Shown: positions 52,240 to 60,140 of the stretch, piece after piece
Numbering within the stretch: position 1 is the first letter of the stretch
Layout of the letters: every line of letters begins with the position of its first letter
Assembly: GCF_040518285.1 (NCBI RefSeq)
Contig: NZ_CP155449.1
Span: 3,038,001-3,102,000 of the forward strand
Origin: Knoellia sp. S7-12
GTDB taxonomy: Bacteria > Actinomycetota > Actinomycetes > Actinomycetales > Dermatophilaceae
Length of the DNA: 64,000 bases
Direction: 5' to 3'
Made by a program: the position numbers and the translations under genes
Notes under the pieces: model-generated
What the model was told of the DNA's origin: nothing
The model's database searches: none
The model's input: the letters and a program-made list of their open reading frames with translations, nothing else

Positions 52240-54126
52240 ATGCGGATCCTTGCCGCTCTCACCACTGCCGTCATTGTCGCGCTCACCGGGGCCGCGCAGG
52301 CAGCACTGCCAGCTGCCGCCGCCACTGCGAGCGATGAGCCCGTGCCGGGCAAGCTGCTGCTCATGCTCGACGCGTCCGGGTCGATGAAGGCCAAGGACCC
52401 GTCGGGACTGACCAAGATCGAAGCCGCCAAGAAGGCGCTCACCGGTGTCGTCGGCGCCCTGCCCGACACCGCCCAGGTCGGACTGCGGGTCTACGGGGCC
52501 AAGGTCGACGGCAAGGGCAAACCCACCCCGGCAGCGTGTGCTGACAGCCAGCTCATCCACCCCATCGCCAATCTCGACAAGACCAAGCTCACCTCCACCA
52601 TCGCCGCCATCAAAGCCCTCGGCGAGACCCCCATCGCCCACTCCCTGCAAGAAGCCCTCAAGGATCTCGGCACCGAGGGCAAACGCAACATCGTCCTCGT
52701 CTCCGACGGCGAGGAGTCGTGTGTCCCGGACCCCTGCCCCGTCATCAAGAAACTCACCGCAGCAGGCGTCGACCTCCAGATCGACACCGTCGGCTTCGGC
52801 GTCAACGCCAAAGCCCGACAGCAACTCCAGTGCATCGCCGACGCCGGCCAAGGTACCTACTACGACGCCAAAGACGCTGCCGCGCTCGCCACGTCGTTGG
52901 GCAAACTCAGCCAGCGCGCCCTCCGCCCCTTCACCGTCACCGGCACCCCGGTCGTGGGCACCGCCTCAGCCGCCGGAGCACCCAGCATCACGGCCGGCCA
53001 GTACACGGACACCCTCATGACTGGCGAAGGCCGAAGGCATTACACCCTCCGTCGAACCATGTCAGGCTCGACGCTGCGCGTGGCCGTCACCATGCGTCCG
53101 CCCTACACCGAGACCGCGAACCAAGAGTTGGTGCGGATGCGCCTCACGGTTGCCGATCAGCCCTGCGAAGACGGCCTCGCGGCCCGCATTGGCTCCAGTG
53201 CGTTCGCTGGGCTGGTCACCGGGACGTTGCGCCTGTCCGGGACCAAGAGCCTGAGACAGGCGAAGGCGACTGACTGCGAAACGTCCGACACGGTCACCCT
53301 GAGCCTGGATCGCGAAGACGGCAGCGCCACACCGAACCCCGCCGAGATCCTCGTGATGGAGGAGCCTCCGGTCGAAGGTGGCGACGCACTGCCGCCTGCC
53401 GACGATGACCGGCCGCAGCAGGTGGCTCCCGCCCCCGTGAACCCGATGCCGGTGGTCGGCGGCCCGACGTTCTCGTCCGCTCCCCGTATCGCACCGGGAA
53501 GTTGGAAAGAGACGTTCGTCTCGGGCGAGACGCTCTTCTATCGCATCCCCGTCGGCTGGGGCCAGCGTCTGCGGGTGTCCGTTGCCTCGGCACCTGGTTC
53601 CGTCACCGACGAGGTTCGACGGCTCACCCACTACGCGCCCGTCCTCTACGCACCCGATCGCGGGATCGTCGGCGAGGCCAGCCTGAGCTACGGCAGCTTT
53701 GGCCAGAAGCGGCACACCCAGCAGGTGAGCGCCGAGGTTCGCTACCGCAACCGTGAGATACCCGGGTCTCCGGTGGTAGATCTTGCTGGCGACTACTTCA
53801 TCCGGATCGCGATTCCACACAGCCGTCAGGACGCTACCGCCGAAGTCCCGATGATGTTCCGGGTCGAGGTCGAGGGCACGGTTGAGGGCGCTCCGACATA
53901 TGCGGGCGCCTCGTCGGGCTCATCCACTCCGTCGCCCTCTGCGACCAGCGAGCGCACGCCGCCAACGACGCCGGCAGAGGACGACCCCACCAGCGACAGG
54001 GCGGATACGGACAACGGCTCCGGCTGGCTCGTGTGGCTTGGACTCGGACTGGTGGCGGTGCTGGGAGCCCTGGGGGCGGCATACACGGTCATTCGCGCCC
54101 GGCTGAGAGGCAACCGCACCAAGTAG
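52240..54126 (+). CDS. Secreted/anchored VWA-domain protein
   Basis: 628 aa from ATG 52240, after AAGGGG. Signal peptide MRILAALTTAVIVALTGAAQ...AAA. The VWA domain (about 37-225) has the metal site DASGSMK (44-50), ETPIAHSLQEAL and VSDGEESC. A beta-rich region follows, with paired cysteines in QPCEDGL and TDCETSD. The end is a Pro/Ser/Thr linker, one membrane helix (WLVWLGLGLVAVLGALGAAY) and a basic tail. So it is an extracellular, membrane-anchored protein. Position before moxR and coxE-like genes suggests a functional link. Confidence 0.9.
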   Translation: MRILAALTTAVIVALTGAAQAALPAAAATASDEPVPGKLLLMLDASGSMKAKDPSGLTKIEAAKKALTGVVGALPDTAQVGLRVYGAKVDGKGKPTPAACADSQLIHPIANLDKTKLTSTIAAIKALGETPIAHSLQEALKDLGTEGKRNIVLVSDGEESCVPDPCPVIKKLTAAGVDLQIDTVGFGVNAKARQQLQCIADAGQGTYYDAKDAAALATSLGKLSQRALRPFTVTGTPVVGTASAAGAPSITAGQYTDTLMTGEGRRHYTLRRTMSGSTLRVAVTMRPPYTETANQELVRMRLTVADQPCEDGLAARIGSSAFAGLVTGTLRLSGTKSLRQAKATDCETSDTVTLSLDREDGSATPNPAEILVMEEPPVEGGDALPPADDDRPQQVAPAPVNPMPVVGGPTFSSAPRIAPGSWKETFVSGETLFYRIPVGWGQRLRVSVASAPGSVTDEVRRLTHYAPVLYAPDRGIVGEASLSYGSFGQKRHTQQVSAEVRYRNREIPGSPVVDLAGDYFIRIAIPHSRQDATAEVPMMFRVEVEGTVEGAPTYAGASSGSSTPSPSATSERTPPTTPAEDDPTSDRADTDNGSGWLVWLGLGLVAVLGALGAAYTVIRARLRGNRTK

Positions 54127-54154
54127 CGGCGCGGGCCAGTGTCAGGATGGCGGG

Positions 54155-55039
54155 GTGACTACCCGATTCGCCTCGATCGACGAGGTGCGCGAGCGCCTCT
54201 CCGACACGGGCTACCTGGCGTCCGACGCCATCGCGACAACGGCATTCCTCGCCGACCAGCTGGGCAAGCCGCTGCTCGTCGAGGGTCCGGCGGGTGTCGG
54301 CAAGACCGAGCTCGCCAAGGCCGTGGCCGAGTCAACGGGGGCAAAACTCATCCGGCTCCAGTGCTACGAGGGCGTCGATGAGGCACGCGCTCTCTATGAG
54401 TGGAACCACGCGAAGCAGCTCCTGCGCATCACGGCCGAGCGAGACTCTGCCGATGGCTGGGATGAGTTGCGGGACAACATCTTCAGCGACGAGTTCCTGC
54501 TCCCCCGCCCCCTGCTCGCAGCGATCCGAAGCGACGAACCCGTGGTGCTCCTCATCGACGAACTCGACAAGGCCGACGTCGAGATCGAGGGCCTGCTCCT
54601 TGAGATCCTCGGCGACTTCCAGGTGACCGTGCCCGAGCTCGGCACGATCACGGCGACCCACAAGCCGTTCGTCGTCCTCACTTCGAACGCGACCCGCGAA
54701 CTGTCCGAGGCGCTGCGCCGACGCTGTCTCTTCCTCCACATCGACTACCCGAACGCCGAGCTCGAGCAGCGCATCGTCACGCTTCGGGCACCCGGTCTCG
54801 ACGAGGCCCTCGTCGCCTCGGTCGTGCGGCTCGTCCAGCGCCTGCGCGAACTCCGCCTGCGCAAGGCACCGTCCGTCTCCGAGACCGTCGACTGGGCGCG
54901 CACCCTCATCGCCCTGGGCGCCACGCAGGACAGCGACCTCAGCGCCGAACTCGTCCGCGACAACCTCGGCGTCCTCCTCAAGCATCAGGACGACATCGAG
55001 CGCGCCGCCATCGCCCTCGATCTTCCCGCCCCCGCCTGA
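54155..55039 (+). CDS. MoxR-family AAA+ ATPase
   Basis: 294 aa. Walker A GPAGVGKT (44-51), Walker B VLLIDELDKAD (Asp135, Glu136), sensor 1 FVVLTSNATRELSEALRRRC with the Arg finger, and a helical lid with a KAPSVSETVDWARTL segment. MoxR proteins act as chaperones with VWA partners to insert metals or assemble complexes. The VWA partner CoxE-like gene starts 13 bp downstream. CAGGAT lies six bases before the GTG. Confidence 0.92.
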   Translation: MTTRFASIDEVRERLSDTGYLASDAIATTAFLADQLGKPLLVEGPAGVGKTELAKAVAESTGAKLIRLQCYEGVDEARALYEWNHAKQLLRITAERDSADGWDELRDNIFSDEFLLPRPLLAAIRSDEPVVLLIDELDKADVEIEGLLLEILGDFQVTVPELGTITATHKPFVVLTSNATRELSEALRRRCLFLHIDYPNAELEQRIVTLRAPGLDEALVASVVRLVQRLRELRLRKAPSVSETVDWARTLIALGATQDSDLSAELVRDNLGVLLKHQDDIERAAIALDLPAPA

Positions 55040-55052
55040 CCGGTTCACCAGC

Positions 55053-56513
55053 ATGTCCACGGCCCTCGACTCCCGACTCGTCGGCTTCGCCCGCGCCCTG
55101 CGCGGCCACGGGGTCATCGTCGGCACGAGCGAGATCGTCGATGCCGGTGCCGCAGCGCACGTTCTTGGGCTCGACGACCGCGAGCGGCTGCGCGAAGGCC
55201 TGGCGGCGGCCCTGCTTCGTCGCGCCGGGCAACGCCAGGTCTTCGATGACCTCTATGACGTGTGGTTCCCGGCCGCCCTCGGCGAGCGCGACGGGCTGGC
55301 CGCCGAGGCACCGCCCGCCACGCTGGAGGATCGGCGCTCGCGCGCGGCAGAACTGCGCGACGACCTCGCCCGCGCCCTGGCCGCTGGCGACGAACGCGCC
55401 CTCGACGAGCTCGCGGCGAGAGTCGTCGCCGAGCTCGGCGCGTTGGCCAACGCCGCCACCACCGGCTCCTTCTCCGCCCAACAGGCGCTCGACACCCTCG
55501 CCCCTCAGACCGCCATCGCCGGAGCGCTCGAGCGCATGCAGGACGCCGCCGAAGACTCACCAGGCGGCTCAGGGGATGGCAGCGGCGGCTCGGGCGGCTC
55601 GGGGTCCGGCGCCAGTGGCCCGGCGTCCGGCAACAACTTCGCGTCACGCTTCACCCGCGACGAGGTGCGCTCCGGTGTCGCTGCCTTCCGTCGTCGCGTC
55701 GAGGCCGAGACCCGCCGGCGCAACGCCGAGGCGCGCGGCGCAGAACGAATCAGCCGGTATGCCGTCCGCGCACCTGCCGAGCAGACACCTTTCCTTCTCG
55801 CTGGGCCGGCCGAGCTCGAAGAACTGAGGGGCGCGATCCAGCCGCTCTCTCGCAAACTTGCGACCCGGCTTGCAGCTCGCCGACGACGCTCCTCCCGCGG
55901 CCGCATCGACATCCGACGCACGCTGCGTCGATCACTGTCGACGGGCGGCATACCCATCCGTCCGGCACTGGAGCACAGGCGACCGCACCGCCCCGACCTC
56001 GTCATCCTCTGCGACCTGTCGTCATCGGTCGCCGGGTTCTCGCGCTTCACGATCCTGCTCGTCCAGGCCCTCGCATCCCAGTTCCGGCGGGTGCGGATCC
56101 TCGGATTCGTCAACCGGGTCGACGACCTCACCGACCAGATCATCGGCGCACCGCTGGGTAGCGACCTCAGCGACGCCTTCGACGACCTCTCTCGCATGAC
56201 CCGCTGGCACCGCAACAGCGACTACGGCTCTGTCTTCGCCGACGTCGTCGAGAACCACCTCGACGCCATCAGCCACCGCACCGCGGTCCTCATCCTCGGC
56301 GACGCCCGCTCCAACCACACCGACCCACAGTTCGACATGCTCCGCGAGATCGCCGGCCACGCCCGCCACGTCTCCTGGCTCAACCCCGAACCCGCCCGCA
56401 TGTGGAGCAGCGGGGACTCCGTCGCCTTGCGCTACAGCGAGATCGTCGACATGCACGAGTGCCGCAACGTCGCCCAACTCAGAGAGTTCGTCAGCCGCCT
56501 CCTCCCCGTCTGA
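55053..56513 (+). CDS. CoxE-like VWA protein
   Basis: 486 aa. The N-terminal helical part (SRLVGFARALRGHGVIVGTSEIVDA) is typical of CoxE/YehP-like proteins. A Gly/Ser-rich stretch lies near 170-190. The basic RLAARRRRSSRGRIDIRRTLRRSL is the family hallmark, followed by the VWA domain with VILCDLSSSVAGFSRF (D-x-S-x-S site) and VLILGDARSNH. It is the VWA partner of the MoxR ATPase. In other bacteria the pair matures molybdenum enzymes; no such enzyme is encoded in the window. Confidence 0.9.
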   Translation: MSTALDSRLVGFARALRGHGVIVGTSEIVDAGAAAHVLGLDDRERLREGLAAALLRRAGQRQVFDDLYDVWFPAALGERDGLAAEAPPATLEDRRSRAAELRDDLARALAAGDERALDELAARVVAELGALANAATTGSFSAQQALDTLAPQTAIAGALERMQDAAEDSPGGSGDGSGGSGGSGSGASGPASGNNFASRFTRDEVRSGVAAFRRRVEAETRRRNAEARGAERISRYAVRAPAEQTPFLLAGPAELEELRGAIQPLSRKLATRLAARRRRSSRGRIDIRRTLRRSLSTGGIPIRPALEHRRPHRPDLVILCDLSSSVAGFSRFTILLVQALASQFRRVRILGFVNRVDDLTDQIIGAPLGSDLSDAFDDLSRMTRWHRNSDYGSVFADVVENHLDAISHRTAVLILGDARSNHTDPQFDMLREIAGHARHVSWLNPEPARMWSSGDSVALRYSEIVDMHECRNVAQLREFVSRLLPV

Positions 56514-56524
56514 GGAGCCCCGGC

Positions 56525-56615
56525 CCTGCGGGCGGACTATCAGCTGGAGCGGTCGGTCAGTGTTTCCTTGCTTGCGGGCGCCGTCCCATGCCGGGGCTGA
56601 TAGTCCGCCGGCAGG
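56525..56615. repeat. 20-bp inverted repeat with 51-bp spacer
   Basis: CCTGCGGGCGGACTATCAGC (56525-56544) is matched by the complement of 56596-56615 with one mismatch. The element starts just after the coxE-like stop. It could fold as a long hairpin, a terminator with a large loop, or be a remnant of a small mobile element. No transposase is nearby and no target duplication was seen. Confidence 0.7.
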
Positions 56616-56687
56616 CCAGACCCGTCTACTGGGCGGCTCACGAACGTGGGCCCGGTGGAAGACCAAGGACGCCGAGGACAACGGACC

Positions 56688-56861
56688 GGCCGGGAGAGCG
56701 CAGAAAAACCGGTGCGCCGCCGGCTGGGCCTGGTGGGAGCGAGGAGCGCGGCCGGGAGAGCGCAGAAGTACCGGTGCGCCGCCGGCTGGGTCTGGCGGGA
56801 GCCGGCAGCGCGCTCAGCGCGCGGACGGCGGATGGGACAGCGGCGCACCGGCACTTCTGCG
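56688..56861. repeat. Two direct copies and one inverted partial copy of a ~62-bp unit
   Basis: GGCCGGGAGAGCGCAGAA starts at 56688 and again at 56750, with about 53 matching bases in each copy (CCGGTGCGCCGCCGGCTGGG follows). At 56841-56861 the complement of GCGCAGAAGTGCCGGTGCGCC occurs, so copy two can pair with it over ~21 bp. The stretch 56514-56875 contains no gene; these repeats and the inverted repeat upstream fill most of it. Confidence 0.75.
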
Positions 56862-56875
56862 CGGAACCCAAAAAC

Positions 56876-57712
56876 TCAGCCGTTGAATTCGTCAGGGTTG
56901 GGTCCGGTCCGGAACCCGCGGTCGAGCGCCGCGATCTCGGCCATGTCCGCCTCGGTCAACGTGACCTTGGTGGACTCGAAGTTCTCGGTGATGCGGGAGG
57001 GGGTGACCGACTTGGGCAGGACGACGAAGCCGCGGGCAAGGTGCCACGCGATGATGACCTGCGCCGGGGTGGCTCCGAGCCGGGTCGCGATCGCGCCGAT
57101 CACCGGGTCGTCGAGGACCTCTTTGCCGGAGGCGAGCGGGCTCCACGACTCGGTGACGATGCCGTGCTCGGCGTTGAACGCGGCGACCTCGGTCTGCTGG
57201 AGGTAGGGGTGGAGCTCGATCTGGTTGATCGAGGGCCATTCGCCGGTCTCGTCGAAGAGCCGCTGCAGGTGGTCGACATGGAAATTGCAGACGCCGATGG
57301 CACGCACGCGCCCACCGTCACGCAGGGCCTGGAGTGCCTTCCACGCATCGACGTAGTTGTCCTGCTCAGGGAACGGCCAGTGGAGGAGGAGCAGGTCGAG
57401 GGTCTCGAGGCCGAGACGGTCCATGGATGCGGTGAAGGCCTCGACGGTCTCCTGCGTGCCGTATTCGGTCGGCCACACCTTGGTCGTCACGAAGATGTCG
57501 TCACGGGGGACGTCGGTGGCGGCGAGGGCGCGGCCGACGCCGGCCTCGTTGCCATAGATCTTGGCGGTGTCGATGTGGCGGTAGCCGGTCTCGAGGGCGG
57601 CCAGAACAGCAGCGTCGACCTCTTCATCGGGGACCTGCCACACGCCGAAACCGAGCTGGGGGATCTCGACCTCGGTCGAGCCGGACTTCAGGACGATGTC
57701 GTTGATGGGCAT
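56876..57712 (-). CDS. Aldo/keto reductase
   Basis: 278 aa from ATG 57712, with TACGGT six bases upstream. The frame is open far upstream but that part is antisense to the transporter. All four catalytic residues are present: Asp48 and Tyr53 (DTAKIYGNE), Lys78 (TTKVW), His111 (LLHWPFP). NADPH loop WSPLASGK and C-terminal LPKSVTPSRITENFE are typical of AKR5-type 2,5-diketogluconate/prostaglandin reductases. It acts on small carbonyls; the true substrate is unknown. It overlaps the transporter end by 25 bp but seems to have its own promoter. Confidence 0.93.
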   Translation of the reverse strand: MPINDIVLKSGSTEVEIPQLGFGVWQVPDEEVDAAVLAALETGYRHIDTAKIYGNEAGVGRALAATDVPRDDIFVTTKVWPTEYGTQETVEAFTASMDRLGLETLDLLLLHWPFPEQDNYVDAWKALQALRDGGRVRAIGVCNFHVDHLQRLFDETGEWPSINQIELHPYLQQTEVAAFNAEHGIVTESWSPLASGKEVLDDPVIGAIATRLGATPAQVIIAWHLARGFVVLPKSVTPSRITENFESTKVTLTEADMAEIAALDRGFRTGPNPDEFNG

Positions 57713-58644
57713 ACCTCCACCGTATGCCGGGTGCTCACCATTCGTTGACCGGTCCCCTTGCGCAGGGCTGACCGCAGCTGTGGCTGGGCAAGGAGGACGC
57801 TGCCGAGGACGAGCCCCATGCCGAGGAGATGCACGGGCCCGAAGGGTTCGCCGAGGAGGACGACGCCGAGCAGAGTGCCGGAGACGGGATTGAGCAGACC
57901 GATGACGGCGACGGCGCCGGCACTCATCGAAGCGAGGCCGCGGAACCAGGCGACGTAGGCGACACCGGACCCGATGAGGCCGAGGTAGGCCAGGGCCAGC
58001 CATCCAGAGAGTGGCAGCTGGGGTGGTGGGCCCTCGACGAAGAGTGCGACGGGCGCCAGGAGCAGACCGCCTGCCACGAGCTGCCAGGAGGTGACGACGA
58101 TGACGTTCTCGTGGGCGCTCCACCGCTTGGTGAGGACGAAGCCGGCCGAGGCAGAGGTCACGGCCCCCAACGAGGCAAGAACGCCGATGAGGTCGACGCC
58201 GCCCTGCCGGTCGTTCTGGAGAACCAGGAGGAGGACCCCGAGCGCGCCGATGACCGAGGCCACCAGCGTGGCGTGGGCTGCGCGCTCGCGCAGGAACAGC
58301 CACGCGAGCACCATTGTGACCATGGGGCTGATCGCGGTGAGTGTCGCGCCGAGCCCGCTGGGCAGCCGCACGGCCGCGACATAGAGCAGGCCGAAGAACA
58401 GGCCCATGGTCAGCGCGCCCAGGACGAACGAGCGCCACCACCACGAACCGCGCGGCAGGCGACGGTGCCACGCCAGCATGAGCAGGCCGACTGGGAGGAC
58501 GCGCATCATGCCGGCGAAGAGCGGCCGGTCGGCCGGGAGGAAGAGGTGCGTCACGGCATACGTCGATCCCCAGACGATCGGAGCGATCGCGGTGACGGCG
58601 ACGAGAGCCAGCCCACCCAGCTTCTTCCCGGAAATAGTTTCCAT
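57688..58644 (-). CDS. EamA/DMT-family transporter
   Basis: 318 aa from ATG 58644, with TACTAT seven bases upstream in a perfect palindrome. Ten membrane helices in two EamA repeats: AIAPIVWGSTYAVTHLFLP, LGATLTAISPMVTMVLAWLFLRE, then in repeat two GSGVAYVAWFRGLASMSAGAVAVIGLLNPV and GEPFGPVHLLGMGLVL. It is a drug/metabolite exporter-type protein, divergent from a marR gene that probably represses it. Export of a toxic compound or metabolite is likely. Confidence 0.92.
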   Translation of the reverse strand: METISGKKLGGLALVAVTAIAPIVWGSTYAVTHLFLPADRPLFAGMMRVLPVGLLMLAWHRRLPRGSWWWRSFVLGALTMGLFFGLLYVAAVRLPSGLGATLTAISPMVTMVLAWLFLRERAAHATLVASVIGALGVLLLVLQNDRQGGVDLIGVLASLGAVTSASAGFVLTKRWSAHENVIVVTSWQLVAGGLLLAPVALFVEGPPPQLPLSGWLALAYLGLIGSGVAYVAWFRGLASMSAGAVAVIGLLNPVSGTLLGVVLLGEPFGPVHLLGMGLVLGSVLLAQPQLRSALRKGTGQRMVSTRHTVEVCPSTTSS

Positions 58645-58648
58645 GGAA

Positions 58649-58680
58649 GGAATAGTACCTTCCCGGGAAGGTACTATTCC
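58649..58680. promoter_or_regulatory. Perfect 32-bp palindrome: symmetric divergent promoter/operator
   Basis: GGAATAGTACCTTCCC and its exact complement meet at 58664/58665. Each arm contains a TACTAT -10 box (58672-58677 on plus, 58652-58657 on minus). These are followed after 8 and 7 bases by the ATG of marR and of the EamA gene. A repressor dimer pair bound here would block both promoters. A weaker GGAAATAGTTTCC palindrome lies inside the EamA start. Confidence 0.85.
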
Positions 58681-58685
58681 CCACC

Positions 58686-59198
58686 ATGTCCGACACCTCC
58701 GATGACCCGCACGCCGATCTCGCCGATCAGGTCGTCTCCCAGTGGCGCGCCGCACGTCCCGACCTCGACCCGACGCCGTTCCTCGTCATCGGTCGGATGC
58801 ACCGGGTGGCCAACGCACTCACCACCGAGCTGGTGAGGGTCTATGCCGAGTTCGGCCTCGGCGAGGGCGAGTTCGACGTCCTCGCCACCCTGCGACGCCA
58901 GGGGGGAGACTTCGCCCTCACTCCATCGGACCTCTCCGAGCAGACCGTCGTGACCTCCGGTGCCGTGACCAAGAGAGTCGATCGGCTCGAGGTCCGTGGC
59001 TACGTCGAGCGCCGGCCAAGCGGTGCCGACGGCCGCTCCCGACTCGTGGCCCTGACCCCCGCCGGCAGGGAGCTCATCGACCGGGCCTTCACGGCCCACA
59101 TGGCCAACGAGGCCCGCCTCATCGAGGCACTCTCACCCACCGACCGTGCCGGCCTCGAACATGGCCTGCGCGTCCTCGCCCAGTCACTCGGCGTCTGA
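58686..59198 (+). CDS. MarR-family regulator
   Basis: 170 aa from ATG 58686, leaderless by the TACTAT box. Helices form the dimer interface at both ends; the winged helix includes GEGEFDVLATLRRQGGDFALTPSDLSEQTVVTSGAVTKRVDRLEVRGYVERRPSGADGRSRLVALT (helix 2 to wing, ~55-120), with the wing DGRS motif conserved. It probably binds the 32-bp palindrome upstream and represses itself and the EamA exporter until a small ligand binds. Its end overlaps the decayed C-terminus of the convergent HxlR gene. Confidence 0.92.
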   Translation: MSDTSDDPHADLADQVVSQWRAARPDLDPTPFLVIGRMHRVANALTTELVRVYAEFGLGEGEFDVLATLRRQGGDFALTPSDLSEQTVVTSGAVTKRVDRLEVRGYVERRPSGADGRSRLVALTPAGRELIDRAFTAHMANEARLIEALSPTDRAGLEHGLRVLAQSLGV

Positions 59199-59585
59199 CT
59201 CGGAGTCCGACCCGGCGAGGGTGCGGTCGTCGGCCGCACCGTCGTAACGCTCCTGCGCGTCGAAGACCTCCTCGACATGGCTCTCCGCCCAGACCTACAG
59301 CGCCCTGAGCGGCTCGTGCAGGGTGCGCCCGAGCGGGGTGAGCTCATAACGAGCGTGGCCGTCGGTGCCCGTGGCGTGACTGATCATGCCGTCACGCTCC
59401 AGAGCACGCAGGGTGTCGACGAGGACCTTCTTCGTGATGCCGTCCATGCCACGGTGCAGCTCACCGAACCGCAAGGGCTGCTCGTCGAGCAGGATCACGA
59501 TCAGGGCGGTCCACTTGTTCGCGATGCGCGCCAGCGACTGGCGCGACGGGCACTGGGCAGAGAACACCGTCCATGTCGGGGTCAT
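59184..59585 (-). pseudogene. HxlR-family regulator with internal TAG
   Basis: From ATG 59585 (AAGGAG five bases upstream) the frame encodes a DUF24/HxlR winged helix: CPSRQSLARIANKWTALIVILL, LRFGELHRGMDGITKKVLVDTL and the wing TDGHARYELTPLG. A TAG at codon 97 (59295-59297) stops it at 96 aa. In the same frame it continues VWAESHVEEVFDAQERYD, the usual HxlR C-terminal helix, to a TGA at 59184. A single C-to-T change in a CAG codon would explain this. The product may be inactive, or the short form may still bind DNA. Confidence 0.8.
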
Positions 59586-59598
59586 GCCACTCCTTCAC

Positions 59599-59616
59599 GG
59601 TGACGTTGAAGTAACC
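59599..59616. promoter_or_regulatory. Putative HxlR operator
   Basis: GGTGAC-N6-GTAACC is an imperfect inverted repeat in the 86 bp between the HxlR gene and the SnoaL-like gene. G-G-T-N-A-C half-sites of this kind fit HxlR-type binding. The site is placed to control both divergent genes. Confidence 0.45.
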
Positions 59617-59671
59617 ATCGGTGCGTCGACACGCTGGTCTCTCAATCAATCGAACAGAACGGGAGACGCAG

Positions 59672-60058
59672 ATGTCGGCGATCGATGTGGTGGGACGATA
59701 CGGGGCAGCAGTTGCTGCTGGCGACATGGCGGCACTTGCTGCCACCTTCACCGACGATGCCGTCTGGCATCAGCCCGGCGCCCACCAGGCCTCCGGGGAC
59801 CACGTCGGGCCAGAGGCCATCGTGGCGCACCTCGGGTCGTTGATGGTGCTGAGCGCCGGAACCTTCGCGCTGGAGACCGAGTCGGCGACCGAGAGCGGCA
59901 ACCTCGTCGCGACGACGGTGCGCTTCACCGCGCAGCGTGAGGGCGTCACTGACCTCGACCAGCACGGCGTGGACATCTTCCGGGTCGTCGGCGACCGGAT
60001 CGCGGAGATCTGGCTGATCAGTGAGGACCAGGCCGCCGAAGACGTGTTCTGGGGCTAG
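59672..60058 (+). CDS. SnoaL-like/NTF2-fold protein
   Basis: 128 aa from ATG 59672 (GGGAGA upstream). Cone-shaped NTF2 fold: VGRYGAAVAAGDMAALAATFTDDAVWHQPG, then VAHLGSLMVLSAGTFALE and TVRFTAQREG, DQHGVDIFRVVGDRIAEIWLISED, all as in SnoaL-like proteins. The conserved H-Q and W-H-Q-P-G features are typical. Function is not defined by the fold: isomerase, cyclase or binding protein. It is divergent from the broken HxlR gene, so it may now be expressed without control. Confidence 0.87.
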   Translation: MSAIDVVGRYGAAVAAGDMAALAATFTDDAVWHQPGAHQASGDHVGPEAIVAHLGSLMVLSAGTFALETESATESGNLVATTVRFTAQREGVTDLDQHGVDIFRVVGDRIAEIWLISEDQAAEDVFWG

Positions 60059-60140
60059 CCCGAGCTGGTGGCGGGGGGTGTGACGGACCCCGCGCCACCG
60101 TTGCCCACACCGACCCCGGCGACCTACTACAGTCCGGGTC

